Shown: positions 45,245-55,649 of the stretch, piece by piece | Numbering within the stretch: position 1 is the stretch's first letter | Layout of the letters: each line of letters opens with the position of its first letter | Origin: Craterostigma plantagineum | Taxonomy: Eukaryota; Streptophyta; Magnoliopsida; Lamiales; Linderniaceae | Assembly: GCA_027422505.1 (NCBI GenBank) | Contig: JAPQWV010000496.1 | Coordinates: 62,001 to 126,000 of the forward strand | DNA: 64,000 nt | Direction of reading: 5' to 3' | Position numbers and translations under genes: made by a program | Notes under the pieces: generated by a model | Seen by the model: only the letters and a program-made list of their open reading frames with translations | What the model was told of the DNA's origin: nothing | Database searches by the model: none

Positions 45245-45335
45245 TTTGTGAAAGGTTATGTCATGGGAAGCCGCGTCTTGTTCGGGCATATTGGAAGAAG
45301 ATGCCGGCAGAACATCCTGAACGTCGTCGATGTTT

Positions 45336-45972
45336 TATCTCCTAAGTTTTTTTTTTTTTATTCGAGTTGTAATATGATTTTCAGTTATGTAATCGTTATG
45401 CATCGACTCTATCATGTTTTCTTTACATCATCGTCTTAATTCCTAAATTTCTACAATTAACCCATGTTTCTCTATGTCCTCGTCTCATTTTCAAACTTGT
45501 ATACAAGCCCCGAACTTTAAAAATTTAATATTGTTAAACCCTCTTTTATTTCACCATTTATTTATTTTTTTTAACTTCCCGAATTTCAGCTTGGTCCGAT
45601 TCGGTCAAGCCCAAGTTGACAAACCCAAATTTTGAGAAGGCCCAAAATTTAAATTTCTCCGAATTTCAAAGAAACCCCAAATTCAATCAAAAGTCCGTAA
45701 TTTTTTTTTTATTGGATATCAATATCATTCTTCCTACCTTAATTCAACCGAAATTCTACCAATCTAAGTGTACAAGTATGAAATCTCTAGTTTTCGAACA
45801 CATCAAGGAACACATAAAAAATAACAGAAATATTCACGCAAAGCATATATCAAAAAATCGTAAATCACATAATTACGTATTAAACTTACAGGCGTACGCT
45901 GATCCTCCAGGCTTTTGAGCGGCAGTACATGGACAGTCTACAGAACCTACAACCTAATGCTCTGATACCATC
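45336..45972 (-). mobile_element. X leader with primer binding site
   Basis: Minus-strand leader of the X copy. The PBS TGGTATCAGAGC (minus) is at 45959-45970, two bases inside the 5' LTR. The leader text GGTTCTGTAGACTG and CCGCTCAAAAGCCTGGAG follows, as in the plus-strand X copy. The rest is AT-rich and non-coding. Small frames here (such as 45616-45918) are not supported as genes. Confidence 0.8.
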
Positions 45973-48141
45973 TGTAACGACCCGACTTCCTAGATACGTA
46001 TTTTGGCGGATTTTCGCAGCGTAAGCAGCGGAAAGCCCATTTAATTAAAACTTTTAAAAAATAATAGTATAAATACGTTCAATGTCTAAATCCATAAGTC
46101 CAAACACAAACACATTTTTATTTATTGACTCGAAACCCAAGAAGTACACGCCAAAATTTAAAAACACAAAACATAAACTCGTTCCACAGGTCGCGTCCCA
46201 TGTACTGCGCCGCCCTCAAAAGTCCGTGGAGTCACCGCCATCAGCCGCCTTACCTACACACGTAAACCCTGAGCTTTTGCCCAGTAGATGAAAATATGCA
46301 TGAATGCAAATGCTCTCATATCCCAAACCCGGCACCTCACAAATGCACGCTCGACATCTCATACGCTAGTTCCTATTTCAACTTTCAACTCATAAATAGG
46401 GCCCTACGCTAGACTCGGAATCCACGCATAAAATGTCATATAATGTCATGATAGTACGGCCCCATCTCGGTCTCAACCGTAACTATAACAATGACAAGTG
46501 GTAACGGCCACATCTCGGTCTCAACCGCACCTTATTGACAAGCGGCCCCATCTCGGTCTCAACCGCAAGCGCTTCAGCGAATCATATCCTGACAACTAAC
46601 ATCGATCACTTTGCCCCACTCATCTACACTACCGTGACCCCACACGATTATAACTCCTCTCGTACCACGTGTATGCAAATGGCGTGCAAATAAAATGCAA
46701 CATATCACCACGCAACATATAAAATGTAATGTATCGGCCCGAGGTATTAGCTCGGCCCGATCTCGAAAATCCTCATACACCAAATAATTCGGGCCCGAAG
46801 CCCGCGTTCCGATTTTTATCGGCCCGAAATCCTAACCACCAAAAGTCTCCCCGGAATTTCACTAAGAGTTACCAAAATTTAATCATTTTGACTTTAAGAC
46901 CCTAATTTCACAATAGGTCCATATTTTAATATATTTTCAAATTCTAACGTCCAATCTCAAAATATCACTTAAGTTCCCAATTTAAAAATATATTTCAGAA
47001 TTTTACATTTAAAACCCCCAAAATTTCATAATTTACTTTTTAGGACCCGAAAATTTTCCTAAGCTTCAGATCTACCCGAATCTTTAAAAATTTCAGATCT
47101 GCCCCAAAATCTTTATATTTCTTTAAAAATCTACCTTGTTCGGAACTTTACAACACAGACTCCCTGAATTTTGTAAAATTTCGATTAAGTCCTACAATTT
47201 TAAAAATAACTATTTTATACGGCTGTTTCGCGACAGTTTCGGATTTCTCAATGATCACAAGGGAAACGATATCCGATGGACTTGAAATTTTAACCACAGA
47301 TAAAGAACTTACATAACATGATTCTTTCCAATGGGATTTCTAGTCCGAGGTCTAGATTGTGAGATATGAATTTTTGAACCTCTTGGCCAAAATGGATAAA
47401 TAAAACCCTAGAAAACACTAATCCTCCACAAGTTTTGTTCTATCCTCTTAACCACAATTCCTCGAACTCTATTCTTATATTTCATAAACCTAAACTTCAT
47501 AAAGATTAAAGTATTAAGCTGGCCAAATTTTAGCATGTAAGCATCATCACGAAAATCATACAAGAAATTCACGTTTAGCACATAAACACGTATAAATTCG
47601 AAAGAGATCATGCAATCACGTAAAATTCACGGATTCAAAACTTGTTTACTTGCGTAGGTGATCTTCTCCTACCATAAATTCCGGAGATAACTACATAACG
47701 GGTTGTTTCGATGTGATCCCGACCCTAGAGTTTCGATCCCGAGCTCCCGAAGGTTTTTCTCCTCCTCTCTTTTCTCCTTCTCTTCTTTCTCTCTTTTTCC
47801 TTTCTTTTTCTTTCTCTCTTTTCTTCCTTTTCTCCCTCACTCTCACGCCTCTCCTCTCCTCTCTTTCTATTCTTTTTAGCTTATTTATTCTTATTTATCT
47901 TCATGTAATATTAATTGATTAGGTGTATTAAGTGGTATATTAGTTAGGTTATTTTGTCCTCTTTCCATTATAGAGATGCATGGAGGTGGCTTGATTGTTA
48001 GATCTTGTCTCCATACTCACATGGAGATGGATGGAGGTGCATTTATTAAGTCAAAGATCTTGTTTTATTTACCACACTCACATGGAGGTGAATTGAAATT
48101 ATTTTATTTATTTTTCCCTTACTTAATTTTAGCCATAATAA

Positions 48142-48178
<37 letters not shown>

Positions 48179-48410
48179 GTTAATATTATTTTATACTATT
48201 GGGCCAAAAGTCCTAACCTAATCTATCTCACTCACATTTGGGCCGTTATTCTCCATTTGGCCCAAAAGTATTTCGGCCCCTTTTTAAATTATTCGGATCC
48301 AATTCTAAATTCTTGGCTCGGCACGGAAAGAAATCGGTGTATGTTCAATCGACTTCACACATTCCAAATATTATTAAAATAATCCCGTATAAATCTTTAC
48401 GGGCATTACA
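45973..48410 (-). repeat. X LTR copy 5, complete (2,438 bp)
   Basis: Minus-strand LTR with GTCGGGTCGTTACA at its U5 end (45973) and TGTAATGCCCGTAAAGATTT at its U3 end (48410). It serves as the 5' LTR of the minus-strand X copy. It is also followed on its U3 side by a polypurine tract and X pol tail, so it is shared with a second, partial X copy in tandem. The (ATT)n tract at 48143-48178 is one of the longest among the copies. Confidence 0.93.
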
Positions 48411-48619
48411 TCCTCCCCCTTATAAGAATTTCGTCCCCGAAATTCCATCGAAAAAAATAATTCTGGATACTTTTCTCTCATCTCGTCTTCGCGTTCCTAA
48501 ATAGCTTCTTCCAATACTTGGTTCCGCCACAAGACCTTCACGAGGGGTATATTCTTATTCCGAAGGCGTTTCACCTCGTACATCAATATTTCCACCGGTC
48601 TTTCCTCGTAGCTCAAGTC
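48411..48619 (-). pseudogene. X chromodomain tail of a second tandem X copy
   Basis: Minus-strand text matches 43293-43500: the polypurine tract and the chromodomain end ([14 protein letters not shown] and the [14 protein letters not shown] region). It stops abruptly at GCTCAAGTCCG (about 48619), where the insert sequence begins in the opposite orientation. Confidence 0.85.
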
Positions 48620-49296
48620 CGTTATGACAAAGAAATTGTGTTCACATTTAAATCAATGCCGTATTTACATGCACTGTGTAGACTCTGTCACATCAATGAA
48701 TTTAGTACGGCGAACTAACGCACAAACAAGACAGAACTCCAACCTATGTCCATGGATCAACCGAGCTTCCTTTCTTATTGATCAAACCAAGAAAGTTACG
48801 GATCTCTATCTCTTCTACAACTCTCGCGTTTTCACATCACGATGATTTTCAGTCTAAAAGAAGTTACATGCTCGAGAAAGTGAACTGGAAATCCGACATT
48901 AATAAGATAGAAATCTTTTTAAGCGTGAATTCTCAATCTATCTTCACCGTCCATTTTATCCGATTGAACGCTCCACAAGTCGCCACGTGGTATTGCATTT
49001 CTACGTGTTAGAGCAAGAATCGCATGCGACTCTGTAAGTGAAATAGCACCTTCACTATTATCCGTCCGATTTTTGATCCAATGCTCACGATTCACCATCC
49101 GATTCTTTCACTTCTTAAACATCTCAGCCGTCGATCTTTTTGCGAGATATCCTGGAAACATAATTAAATCTTCAGCCTTCAAAACCTGACCATTAGATCG
49201 CGCGCCAACTTGGATCCAACGGCACCTGCTCATCGTGCAATAACGGTGAAGAAAGCCAGACTTAACTTATGAAGAACGTTCCATTTAGGTGGACAG
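48620..49296 (-). repeat. Inverted partial copy of the X insert and internal region
   Basis: The plus strand here equals the minus strand of about 44800-44150 with few differences. Text such as ATGACAAAGAAATTGTGTTC, then the G-box region and the X internal TGAAGAACGTTCCATTTAGG, recurs. It starts about 270 bases short of the small ORF, so that ORF is missing. The right end GGTGGAC joins the Cassandra PBS region at AGGTGGTATCAGAGC; both partners contain AGGTGG at the junction. Confidence 0.85.
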
Positions 49297-49832
49297 GTGG
49301 TATCAGAGCACAACCTCTCGCAGTACGGTGCTGGTTCGGGGACGAACCAGGCGGAAGCTGGTGGGCATGTGACGTCCGGGGCCGATGAGGGCGGGGAGTG
49401 ATCGCCGGTGCCACAGAGGTGCACGGACAAGGAGCGGCTCCTGGCAGGCTTTTAGGCGAAGGGGTACATGAATGAACCGATCCGACACCCGAATGAGAGG
49501 GGATCCTGAGACTGACAATGTATGGGCGTGTCAGGCTAAGAATTGTATAAGAGAATTGATAGTACTACTCATATCACCAAGGTCGGCCTACCTTTTCGGG
49601 AGTCCATCCGAAAGAACTTCAAAGTTAAGCGTGCTTGACTTGAAGCAATCTTGGGATGGGTGACCCCTGGGAAGTTTGCCCAGGGTGCGTGTGAGCGAGG
49701 ACGAAGCACGCTGAAAGGTTAAATGGTGGTACAGTGGGGCCAGCTATCAGTCGGAGTGTGGTGGGCTCAACCCCACAGGTCCCGGTAGGGACCGATTCTA
49801 CAGTGACACCCGGTATGGGACGGGTTGTTACA
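49297..49832 (+). mobile_element. Cassandra-type TRIM fragment, copy 2 (PBS, internal region, 3' LTR)
   Basis: PBS TGGTATCAGAGC at 49299-49310, an internal region of only about 60 bases (to GTGGGCA), then a 465-bp LTR from 49368 (TGTGACGTCCGGGGCC) to 49832 (GGGTTGTTACA). The 5' LTR is missing; X sequence takes its place. The GTAAG repeat follows at once. No protein is encoded. Confidence 0.85.
49568..49690 (+). promoter_or_regulatory. 5S rRNA-derived segment in Cassandra LTR copy 2
   Basis: AGTTAAGCGTGCTTG at 49623-49637 and GATGGGTGACCCCTGGGAAG at about 49655-49674 match plant 5S rRNA. Upstream TCCATCCGAAAGAAC matches the 5S CCCATCAGAAC region with changes. The 5S-like part is about 120 bases, near the length of 5S rRNA, and lies in sense orientation to the LTR. 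Confidence 0.82.
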
Positions 49833-50072
49833 GTAAGTATTAGAGCATGACTGTATCGGAGCATAATATTACCGCATCACAGTATGAAAGCATCACAAAT
49901 GTATTATAAAAGTGCAAATATTATATAATAAGGGTTCGACAAGCTTCACTAACCATAAACTTCCAACCCAAACACTACTCCCACACATGTAGATGACAAA
50001 CTCCTAAACTTACCTTACTCCCCCTTACTCCCCCTTCACTAACCGTATTAATTTTTTTTTACGGGTATTACA
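49833..50072 (-). mobile_element. Copia internal sequence resuming, then start of Z's 3' LTR
   Basis: After the GTAAG repeat the text continues as in the interrupted copia region, with minus-strand purine runs (GAAGGGGGAGTAAGGGGGAG near 50010-50035). On the minus strand TGTAATACCCGTAAAAAAAA starts at 50072, the LTR start of chromovirus Z. How much of 49838-50040 is copia and how much is Z's U3 is uncertain; at most about 235 bases of Z's 3' LTR remain. Confidence 0.5.
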
Positions 50073-50107
50073 TCCTCCCCCCCTTACAGAAATTTCGTCC
50101 CCGAAAT

Positions 50108-52723
50108 TTAAGTCGTCGAAAACAACTCGGGGTATTTCTCTCTCATCTCATCTTCTCGCTCCCAAGTGGCTTGCTCTATTGTCTGGTTCCGCCACAAGAC
50201 CTTCACTTGGGGGATATTCTTGTTTCGTAGTCGCTTCACCTCGTGCATTAAAATCTCTACCGGCTTTTCTTCATAGGTTAGGTCCGGTTTCAACTGCTGA
50301 TGAAGCGTTTCACTTCGTAGCACATGACTCGGATCCGGAACGTACTTTCGTAACGTAGATACGTGGAAGACGTCATGGACTTGTGCTAGCGATGTCGGTA
50401 GTTCTAACTGGTACGCTACTTCACCGACTCTTTTCAAAATATGGAAGGGTCCTATGTATCTCGGACTCAACTTTCCTTTTCGTCCGAAACGCTTAACACC
50501 CTTCATAGGTGATATCTTGAGGAAAACTTGATCACCTTCTTCGAACTCCAACGGCCTTCGTCTTTTATCCGCGTAGTTCTTCTGACGACTTTGGGTCGTT
50601 TGCATCCTCTCCCGAATTTTACTAACAGCTTCGGCCATCTCACGAACCATTTCAGGACCTAATAACGCCTTCTCGCCAATTTCATCCCAATGTACTGGGG
50701 ATCGGCATTTACGCCCATACAAGGCTTCGTAAGGTGCCATTCCGATCGTCGCTTGAAAGCTGTTATTATACGAAAATTCAATCAATGGGAGGTATTTACT
50801 CCAGCTTCCTCGGAAATCCAATATACATGCTCGCAACATGTCCTCGAGCGTCTGGATTGTTCTTTCCGATTGCCCGTCCGTCTGGGGATGATAGGCTGAA
50901 CTAAATGATAGTTTGGTCCCTAAAGCCTTTTGTAAGCTCCCCCAGAATTGAGATAGAAATCTCGAGTCGCGATCGGAAACGATCGATATTGGAATCCCAT
51001 GTAGTCTCACTATTTCCTGAGTGTACAGTTCTGCAAACTTCTCCATGGGATATGTCTGGTTGATCGGTAGAAAGTGGGCAGATTTTGTTAATCTATCAAC
51101 GACTACCCAGATTGCATCATGCCCTTTCACCGTCTTGGGTAATCCGACGACAAAATCCATGGTTATGTGGTCCCACTTCCATTCGGGAACCGTCAACGGT
51201 TGTAGCATTCCTGCCGGCCTTTGATGTTCTGCGATCTGCTGACAAGTCAGACATCTGCTTACGAAAGCAGCAACATCTCTTTTCATTCCAGGCCACCAGT
51301 AATTCATTCGTAAATCCCGATACATCTTCGTGGCACCAGGATGTACCGAGTAGGTCGTCGTATGTGCCTCTGTCATCAACGTTCGACGGATTTCTTCATC
51401 TTTAGGCACGTACAACCGACTTCTGAACCGTAAGCTCTCGTCTTCTCGGAATTCGAACTCCGACGGAACATCTTCATCTCGTCCACCCCGAATTTTCAGG
51501 TATAATTCATCTTTCTTTTGTGCGTCGATGATTCGATCTAACAGCGTCGGTTTGAGAGTCAACGCTGCCAATCTCGTCTCAATCTCCCCGAAGTGAATTA
51601 CTTCAACTCCGAGTTGGCACAATTCGGTATTCACAGCTTTCCGGCTCAACGCGTCTGCGACCACGTTAGCTTTTCCTGGGTGATAGTTAATCACACAGTC
51701 GTAATCCTTCACCAGTTCGAGCCATCGTCGTTGCCTCATATTTAACTCCTTTTGTGTGAAGAAGTACTTCAGGCTCTTGTGATCTGTAAAGATCTCGCAC
51801 CTTTCTCCATACAGATAGTGTCGCCAGATTTTGAGAGCAAACACTACCGCGGCGAGTTCAAGATCATGGGTGGGGTAATTCTTCTCGTACGGCTTCAACT
51901 GTCGGGAGGCGTATGCAATTACCTTCCCGTTTTGCATTAATACACACCCCAAGCCATTCTTCGAGGCATCACTGTATACCGAAAATCCTTCAGTACCCGA
52001 AGGAATTGCTAAGACTGGAGCAGTTGTCAGTCTCTTCTTCAACTCCTGAAAACTTTGCTCGCACTGTTCATTCCATTTGAACGAGACATTCTTCTTTGTC
52101 AGGTTTGTAAGCGTTGAGGCAATGCTGGAGAAGTCTCTGATAAACTTCCGGTAATATCCAGCAAGCCCGAGAAAACTCCTTACTTCAGTGGGAGTGGTCG
52201 GTCGTGGCCAATTTTCTATCGCTTCAATCTTGCTGGGGTCCACCGCAATCCCGCTCCCCGAAATGATGTGCCCCAGAAATGCCACTTGTTCCAACCAGAA
52301 TTCACCTTTCTTAAATTTAGCGAACAACTGTTTCTCCCGAAGGATTCCAAGGACCGTCCTCAGATGTTCCTCGTGTTCCTCCTTCGTCTTCGAGTATACG
52401 AGGATATCGTCGATAAATACGATAACGAAACGGTCTAGGACCTCCTTAAATACTCGGTTCATCAGATCCATGAAAGCAGCAGGAGCATTCGTTAGCCCGA
52501 ATGGCATGACCAAGAATTCGTAGTGGCCGCACCTCGTGCTGAACGCAGTCTTGGGAACATCTGCCTCACGGATCTTTAATTGATGATAGCCGGAACGTAG
52601 GTCGATCTTTGAGAATATCGTCGCCCCTTGCAGTTGGTCGAATAAATCGTCTATCCTCGGTAAGGGGTACTTGTTCTTTATCGTGATTTTATTGAGTTCA
52701 CGATAATCTATACACAATCTCAT
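50108..52723 (-). CDS. Z pol: RT, RNase H, integrase, chromodomain (871 aa open)
   Basis: From the first in-frame Met after the break ([12 protein letters not shown]): RT to about residue 210 ([38 protein letters not shown], catalytic FIDD in [13 protein letters not shown]). RNase H is at 230-360 ([31 protein letters not shown]). The integrase zinc finger is around 440-500 (CLTCQQ), the core has D in [14 protein letters not shown] in [13 protein letters not shown] and E in [19 protein letters not shown] ([11 protein letters not shown]) and a chromodomain ([34 protein letters not shown]) end in YPELFSTT. All catalytic residues are present. It is separated from gag-protease only by one stop codon in the same frame (52739-52747 region). 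Confidence 0.92.
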   Translation of the reverse strand: MRLCIDYRELNKITIKNKYPLPRIDDLFDQLQGATIFSKIDLRSGYHQLKIREADVPKTAFSTRCGHYEFLVMPFGLTNAPAAFMDLMNRVFKEVLDRFVIVFIDDILVYSKTKEEHEEHLRTVLGILREKQLFAKFKKGEFWLEQVAFLGHIISGSGIAVDPSKIEAIENWPRPTTPTEVRSFLGLAGYYRKFIRDFSSIASTLTNLTKKNVSFKWNEQCEQSFQELKKRLTTAPVLAIPSGTEGFSVYSDASKNGLGCVLMQNGKVIAYASRQLKPYEKNYPTHDLELAAVVFALKIWRHYLYGERCEIFTDHKSLKYFFTQKELNMRQRRWLELVKDYDCVINYHPGKANVVADALSRKAVNTELCQLGVEVIHFGEIETRLAALTLKPTLLDRIIDAQKKDELYLKIRGGRDEDVPSEFEFREDESLRFRSRLYVPKDEEIRRTLMTEAHTTTYSVHPGATKMYRDLRMNYWWPGMKRDVAAFVSRCLTCQQIAEHQRPAGMLQPLTVPEWKWDHITMDFVVGLPKTVKGHDAIWVVVDRLTKSAHFLPINQTYPMEKFAELYTQEIVRLHGIPISIVSDRDSRFLSQFWGSLQKALGTKLSFSSAYHPQTDGQSERTIQTLEDMLRACILDFRGSWSKYLPLIEFSYNNSFQATIGMAPYEALYGRKCRSPVHWDEIGEKALLGPEMVREMAEAVSKIRERMQTTQSRQKNYADKRRRPLEFEEGDQVFLKISPMKGVKRFGRKGKLSPRYIGPFHILKRVGEVAYQLELPTSLAQVHDVFHVSTLRKYVPDPSHVLRSETLHQQLKPDLTYEEKPVEILMHEVKRLRNKNIPQVKVLWRNQTIEQATWEREDEMREKYPELFSTT

Positions 52724-52737
52724 CGACCCGTCTTTCT

Positions 52738-54591
52738 TCTTGACAAAAAGTACCGGGGCTCACCAGGGCGAGAAACTGGGTTGAATGAAACCCTTCTGCA
52801 ATAATTCCTCCAGTTGCTCTTTCAACTCCCGCAGTTCATCCGGTGCTAGCCGATACGGGGCTTTAGAAATAGGGGCAGCTCCGGGCACAAGATCGATTAC
52901 GAATTCAATTTCCCGATTCGGCGGTAATCCCGGGAGATCCTCGGGAAACACATCGGGATACTCCTTTACTATAGGAACTTCCTCTAGTTTTGGCTGAGGA
53001 GATTCTTCGGCTTTCACCGCAAAGACCAGAAATGCTTCGCAACCCGTGTTTACGAGTCGCTGAGCTTTCAAGGCAGAAATCCTAGGGATTGATTTATTGT
53101 TCGTCTTTCCCGAAAATTCAAACTTGCCTCCCTCGGTCGATTGAAACCTAACTACTTTCTTCGCACAATCTATGATTGCTCCGTACTTCGAGAGCCAATC
53201 CATCCCGAATATGATGTCGTAATCATTTATCGGAATCACTATCAAATCTACATTCAATTCCCGACCCTCAATTCTCACGGGACAGTTTTCTACTACCAGG
53301 TTCGTCCTAGTTGGGTCTCCGTGGGGCAAGGAAACTATATAGTTGCACAATGAAGGGGTAGGATATATTCCCGCCCGGGTCACGAAACTGGCCGACACAA
53401 ACGAGTGTGTGGCTCCAGAGTCAATTAGAATGGAAGATGGTACGTGAAAGATATTCAACGTACCAGTCACTACGGCTGGATTCGCCTCCGCCTCCTCGTT
53501 TGTCATTGTGAAAACCCTCGCAGGTACGGGTGGAGGTCGGATCAATTTCTGTGGTTGATTCTGTAACTGAGGCTGACCTTCCGTGCAGTTCCGTGCAGTG
53601 TGCCCCATCTTTCCGCACCGAAAGCACTGCAGATTCTGCGTCGGTCGGGATCCGTAGCAGATACCGAAGTGGTTTCGCCCACACTGCTGGCACTGTGGCG
53701 CTGGCATCGCTGGTCGATAAGGAACGTTGGTTGGTCCCTGGCTAAAGTTCGGGCGCCACATCTGTTGGCCCGGTCGATTGCCTTTGTTCTTCGGGCCATT
53801 GCCGAAGAATGAGCGCTTCTGACTGCTACCTCCTTGTTGAGCCTCCCTCTTTCTGTTCACTTCCTGAGCTTCTCTCACTACTCCTTCAGCTTGTTCGGCT
53901 ATCAACGCACGCTCTGTCGCTTGCCGAAATTCCAACTGTCTCACGCCCGCCACACTAAGGTCTCGATAGAATTCCGGCTTTAGTCCCCGAAGGAATCTCG
54001 TAACTTTCAGAGCATTCATTGCTACGAGATGAGGAGCGAAGCGGGATAACTCCTCGAACTTGCGAATGTATTCTGCAACTGGCATTCGCCCTTGTTTCAG
54101 GTTCATGAACTCGTACATGCGCTGCTCTTGGTCGTGAGCAGTGAAGTACTTTTCATAGAACAATTCCCTAAAGCGCTCCCACGACATAGTAGCAGAATCT
54201 TCTAACACCTTCACGGTGTTCCACCAGAACCGCGCGCTTCCCCGAAGCAGGGAAACGGCACATAGCACCTTCTCATTGTTCGGTACGCGACTATAGACAA
54301 ACAGATCTTCAACAGTGCCGATCCAGTCCTCGGCCACCGCAGGGTTGGCGGCCTCGGAGAAGTTAGGGGGATCCGGAATCTCTCCCCAATGATTTCCACA
54401 CGATCAGGCAGTGGGGAGGAACGACGCTCGGATGAGCTCCGATGATTGATTAGATCATGGATTTGTTCTGACTGACATTGGATTAGTTCAGTCAAACGTT
54501 GGATGGTATCGCGCTCACGAGTTGGGGACTCAGGTTCGTCCCGCCGACTAGTCTCACCTACGAACTCTCGTCTCGGTCGTCCTCTCGACAT
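52738..54591 (-). pseudogene. Z gag and protease, one frameshift and one nonsense codon
   Basis: Gag starts at ATG 54591 (MSRGRPRREFVGETSRRDE), with a Q/R-rich N-terminus. A frameshift near 54345 (after GERFR) separates it from 54337-52760. That part has the capsid domain (SARFWWNTVKVLEDSATMSW, VAEYIRKFEELSRFAPH), a CCHC knuckle (CFRCGKMGHTARNC), a retropepsin with intact DSG (ILIDSGATHSF), and the RT entry (LRELKEQLEELLQKGF). The TGA after SFSPW has replaced a glycine codon conserved in the family, separating it from pol. Otherwise the frame is open for 525 codons. Confidence 0.9.
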
Positions 54592-54728
54592 TTTCCAAAT
54601 ACTATAACACATAAGTGAGCACATAAGTATCACATAGTCACGTCAGTACACAACACTTACAGGCGAGGCTGGTTCTCCCGGCTTCTGAGCGGCGGTACAT
54701 GGACAGTCTTCAGAACCTAAAACCTAAC
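54592..54728 (-). other. Z leader between PBS and gag
   Basis: Minus strand: GTTAGGTTTTAGGTTCTGAA, GACTGTCCATGTACCGCCGC and CTGTAAGTG follow the PBS. The same leader pattern (TTCTGTAGACTG.CCATGTACTGCCGCTC) occurs in X and W, and in part in V. It may contain packaging signals; CTGTAAGT resembles a splice donor. Confidence 0.55.
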
Positions 54729-54740
54729 GCTCTGATACCA
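54729..54740 (-). other. Primer binding site of Z
   Basis: Minus strand TGGTATCAGAGC, complementary to the 3' end of plant initiator tRNA-Met. Two bases (GG) separate it from the LTR end ATGTGACA. Confidence 0.9.
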
Positions 54741-54742
54741 CC

Positions 54743-55209
54743 TGTCACATCCCGTCCCATACCGGGTGTCACTATAGCATCCGTCCCTACCGAGACCAGT
54801 GGGGTTGGGCCCACCACACTCCGACCGATAGTCTGGCCCCACTGTACAACCATTTAACCTTCCAGCGTGCTTCGTCCTCGCTCACACGCACCCTGAGCAA
54901 ACTTCCCAGGGGGTCACCCATCCTAAGATTGCTTCAAGTCAAGCACGCTTAACTTTGAAGTTCTTTCGGATGGACTCCCGAAAAGGTAGGTCGACCTTGG
55001 TGATATGAGTAGTACTATCAATTATCTTATACAATTCTTAGCCTGACACGCCCATACATTGTCAGTCTCAGGATCCCCTCTCATTCGGGTGTTGGATCGG
55101 TTCATTCATGTACCCCTTCGCCTAGAAGCCTGTCAGGAGCCGCTCCTTGTCCGTGCACCTCTCTGGCACCGGCGATCACTCCCCGCCCTCATCGGCCCCG
55201 GGCGTCACA
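54743..55209 (-). repeat. Cassandra-type LTR acting as 5' LTR of Z (467 bp)
   Basis: On the minus strand it starts TGTGACGCCCGGGGCCGATG at 55209 and ends CGGGATGTGACA at 54743. It aligns along its whole length with the Cassandra LTR at 49368-49832. The end is followed by GG and the PBS, as in Cassandra copy 2 (ACAGGTGGTATC). A functional LTR-PBS arrangement is therefore preserved. Confidence 0.88.
54886..55006 (-). promoter_or_regulatory. 5S rRNA-derived segment in the Z/Cassandra LTR
   Basis: Minus strand carries AGTTAAGCGTGCTTG and TAGGATGGGTGACCCCCTGG, with GAGTCCATCCGAAAGAACTT upstream. The sequence is near-identical to the other two 5S-like segments in the window. Confidence 0.82.
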
Positions 55210-55649
55210 CTTTTCTTTTGCGGCTTGGTGATTCCGTAGCGACAGTTTTGGTTCCGGCCGTTTTCACTATATTGAAGGTTGTTGATTGAAGAGAATTTCG
55301 GAGAGACTGATTTGGCGGGATTTCTTTTTAAATTAGGAAAGGATTAGACAAAGGCTGAATAGGAGATATTTTGAAATATCCGAATTTCCTGAAATAACTT
55401 AGCGGCTGAAAAGAGATATCAAGATAGGATAACTTTGAATCTCTTCCTAAAATAGCATAATCACGCTCTAAGATAAAATCTATAAGATCTGAGGTTCCCT
55501 AAATAAACTAAATGGTTGAGAGATCTTGGAATAGAATAATTACGAATTTCTTCCTAAAATAGCATAATCACGCTCTAATAATAAAAAGGCAGAGTTTTGG
55601 GAATTTAACTAACTTTATTTAGATCGGTGATTCATAGTCGATCACGGAT
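55210..55649. other. Unassigned segment with an internal ~110-bp repeat
   Basis: TTCCTAAAATAGCATAATCA with flanking CACGCTCTAA occurs twice (about 55443 and 55553) within GAAT(C/T)TCTTCC-containing units, so a partial tandem duplication is present. No ORF. It may belong to the LTR or internal part of another element. Confidence 0.4.

Larger units (their letters stand above)
44206..45335 (+). mobile_element. Insert carried inside the minus-strand X copy
   Basis: About 1.1 kb, absent from the plus-strand X copy (deleted at 37439-37465) and partly repeated in inverted orientation at 48620-49296. It lies between X pol and the X leader. It contains a G-box (CCACGTGG at about 44431), a TATA box (45002-45009) and a short ORF (45077-45244), all on the strand opposite to X. 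Base composition is less AT-rich than the LTRs. It resembles a captured gene promoter plus first exon; the source gene is not recognised. Confidence 0.55.
31759..49832. mobile_element. Compound X/Cassandra retrotransposon insertion with inverted halves
   Basis: An 18,074-bp block flanked by the 5-bp direct repeat GTAAG (31754-31758 and 49833-49837). In order: X LTR (-), X pol tail (-), Cassandra (-), truncated X LTR (+), X internal (+), X LTR (+), truncated X LTR (-), X internal (-), X LTR (-), X pol tail (-), X internal insert piece (+), Cassandra (+). The outer ends are TGTAACGACCC and GGGTTGTTACA, i.e. the U5 ends of an X LTR and a Cassandra LTR, pointing outward. Copies of the same part are nearly identical, so the structure is recent. 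A stepwise origin by several nested insertions is possible, but the matching terminal repeat favours one integration event or rearrangement within one insertion. Confidence 0.75.
50073..55209 (-). mobile_element. Gypsy element Z (Tekay-like chromovirus) with a Cassandra-type 5' LTR
   Basis: Minus strand: Cassandra-type LTR (54743-55209), PBS (54729-54740), leader, gag, protease, RT, RNase H, integrase, chromodomain, polypurine tract (about 50073-50092), then a short remnant of a TGTAATACCC-type LTR. The internal region is nearly intact, with one frameshift and one nonsense codon seen. The 5' LTR and 3' LTR start do not belong to the same family. No target duplication was found at the two ends. 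Confidence 0.85.

Noticed and set aside
44206..45335. Endogenous DNA-virus fragment as source of the X insert
   Set aside because: The short ORF with one hydrophobic segment loosely recalls small viral movement proteins, but no replication-protein, coat-protein or origin stem-loop sequence is seen; a captured host gene is simpler.
49568..49690. Genuine 5S rRNA gene
   Set aside because: The 5S similarity is partial, with a changed middle, and lies inside an LTR with TG...CA ends next to a PBS; no tandem 5S units or spacers.
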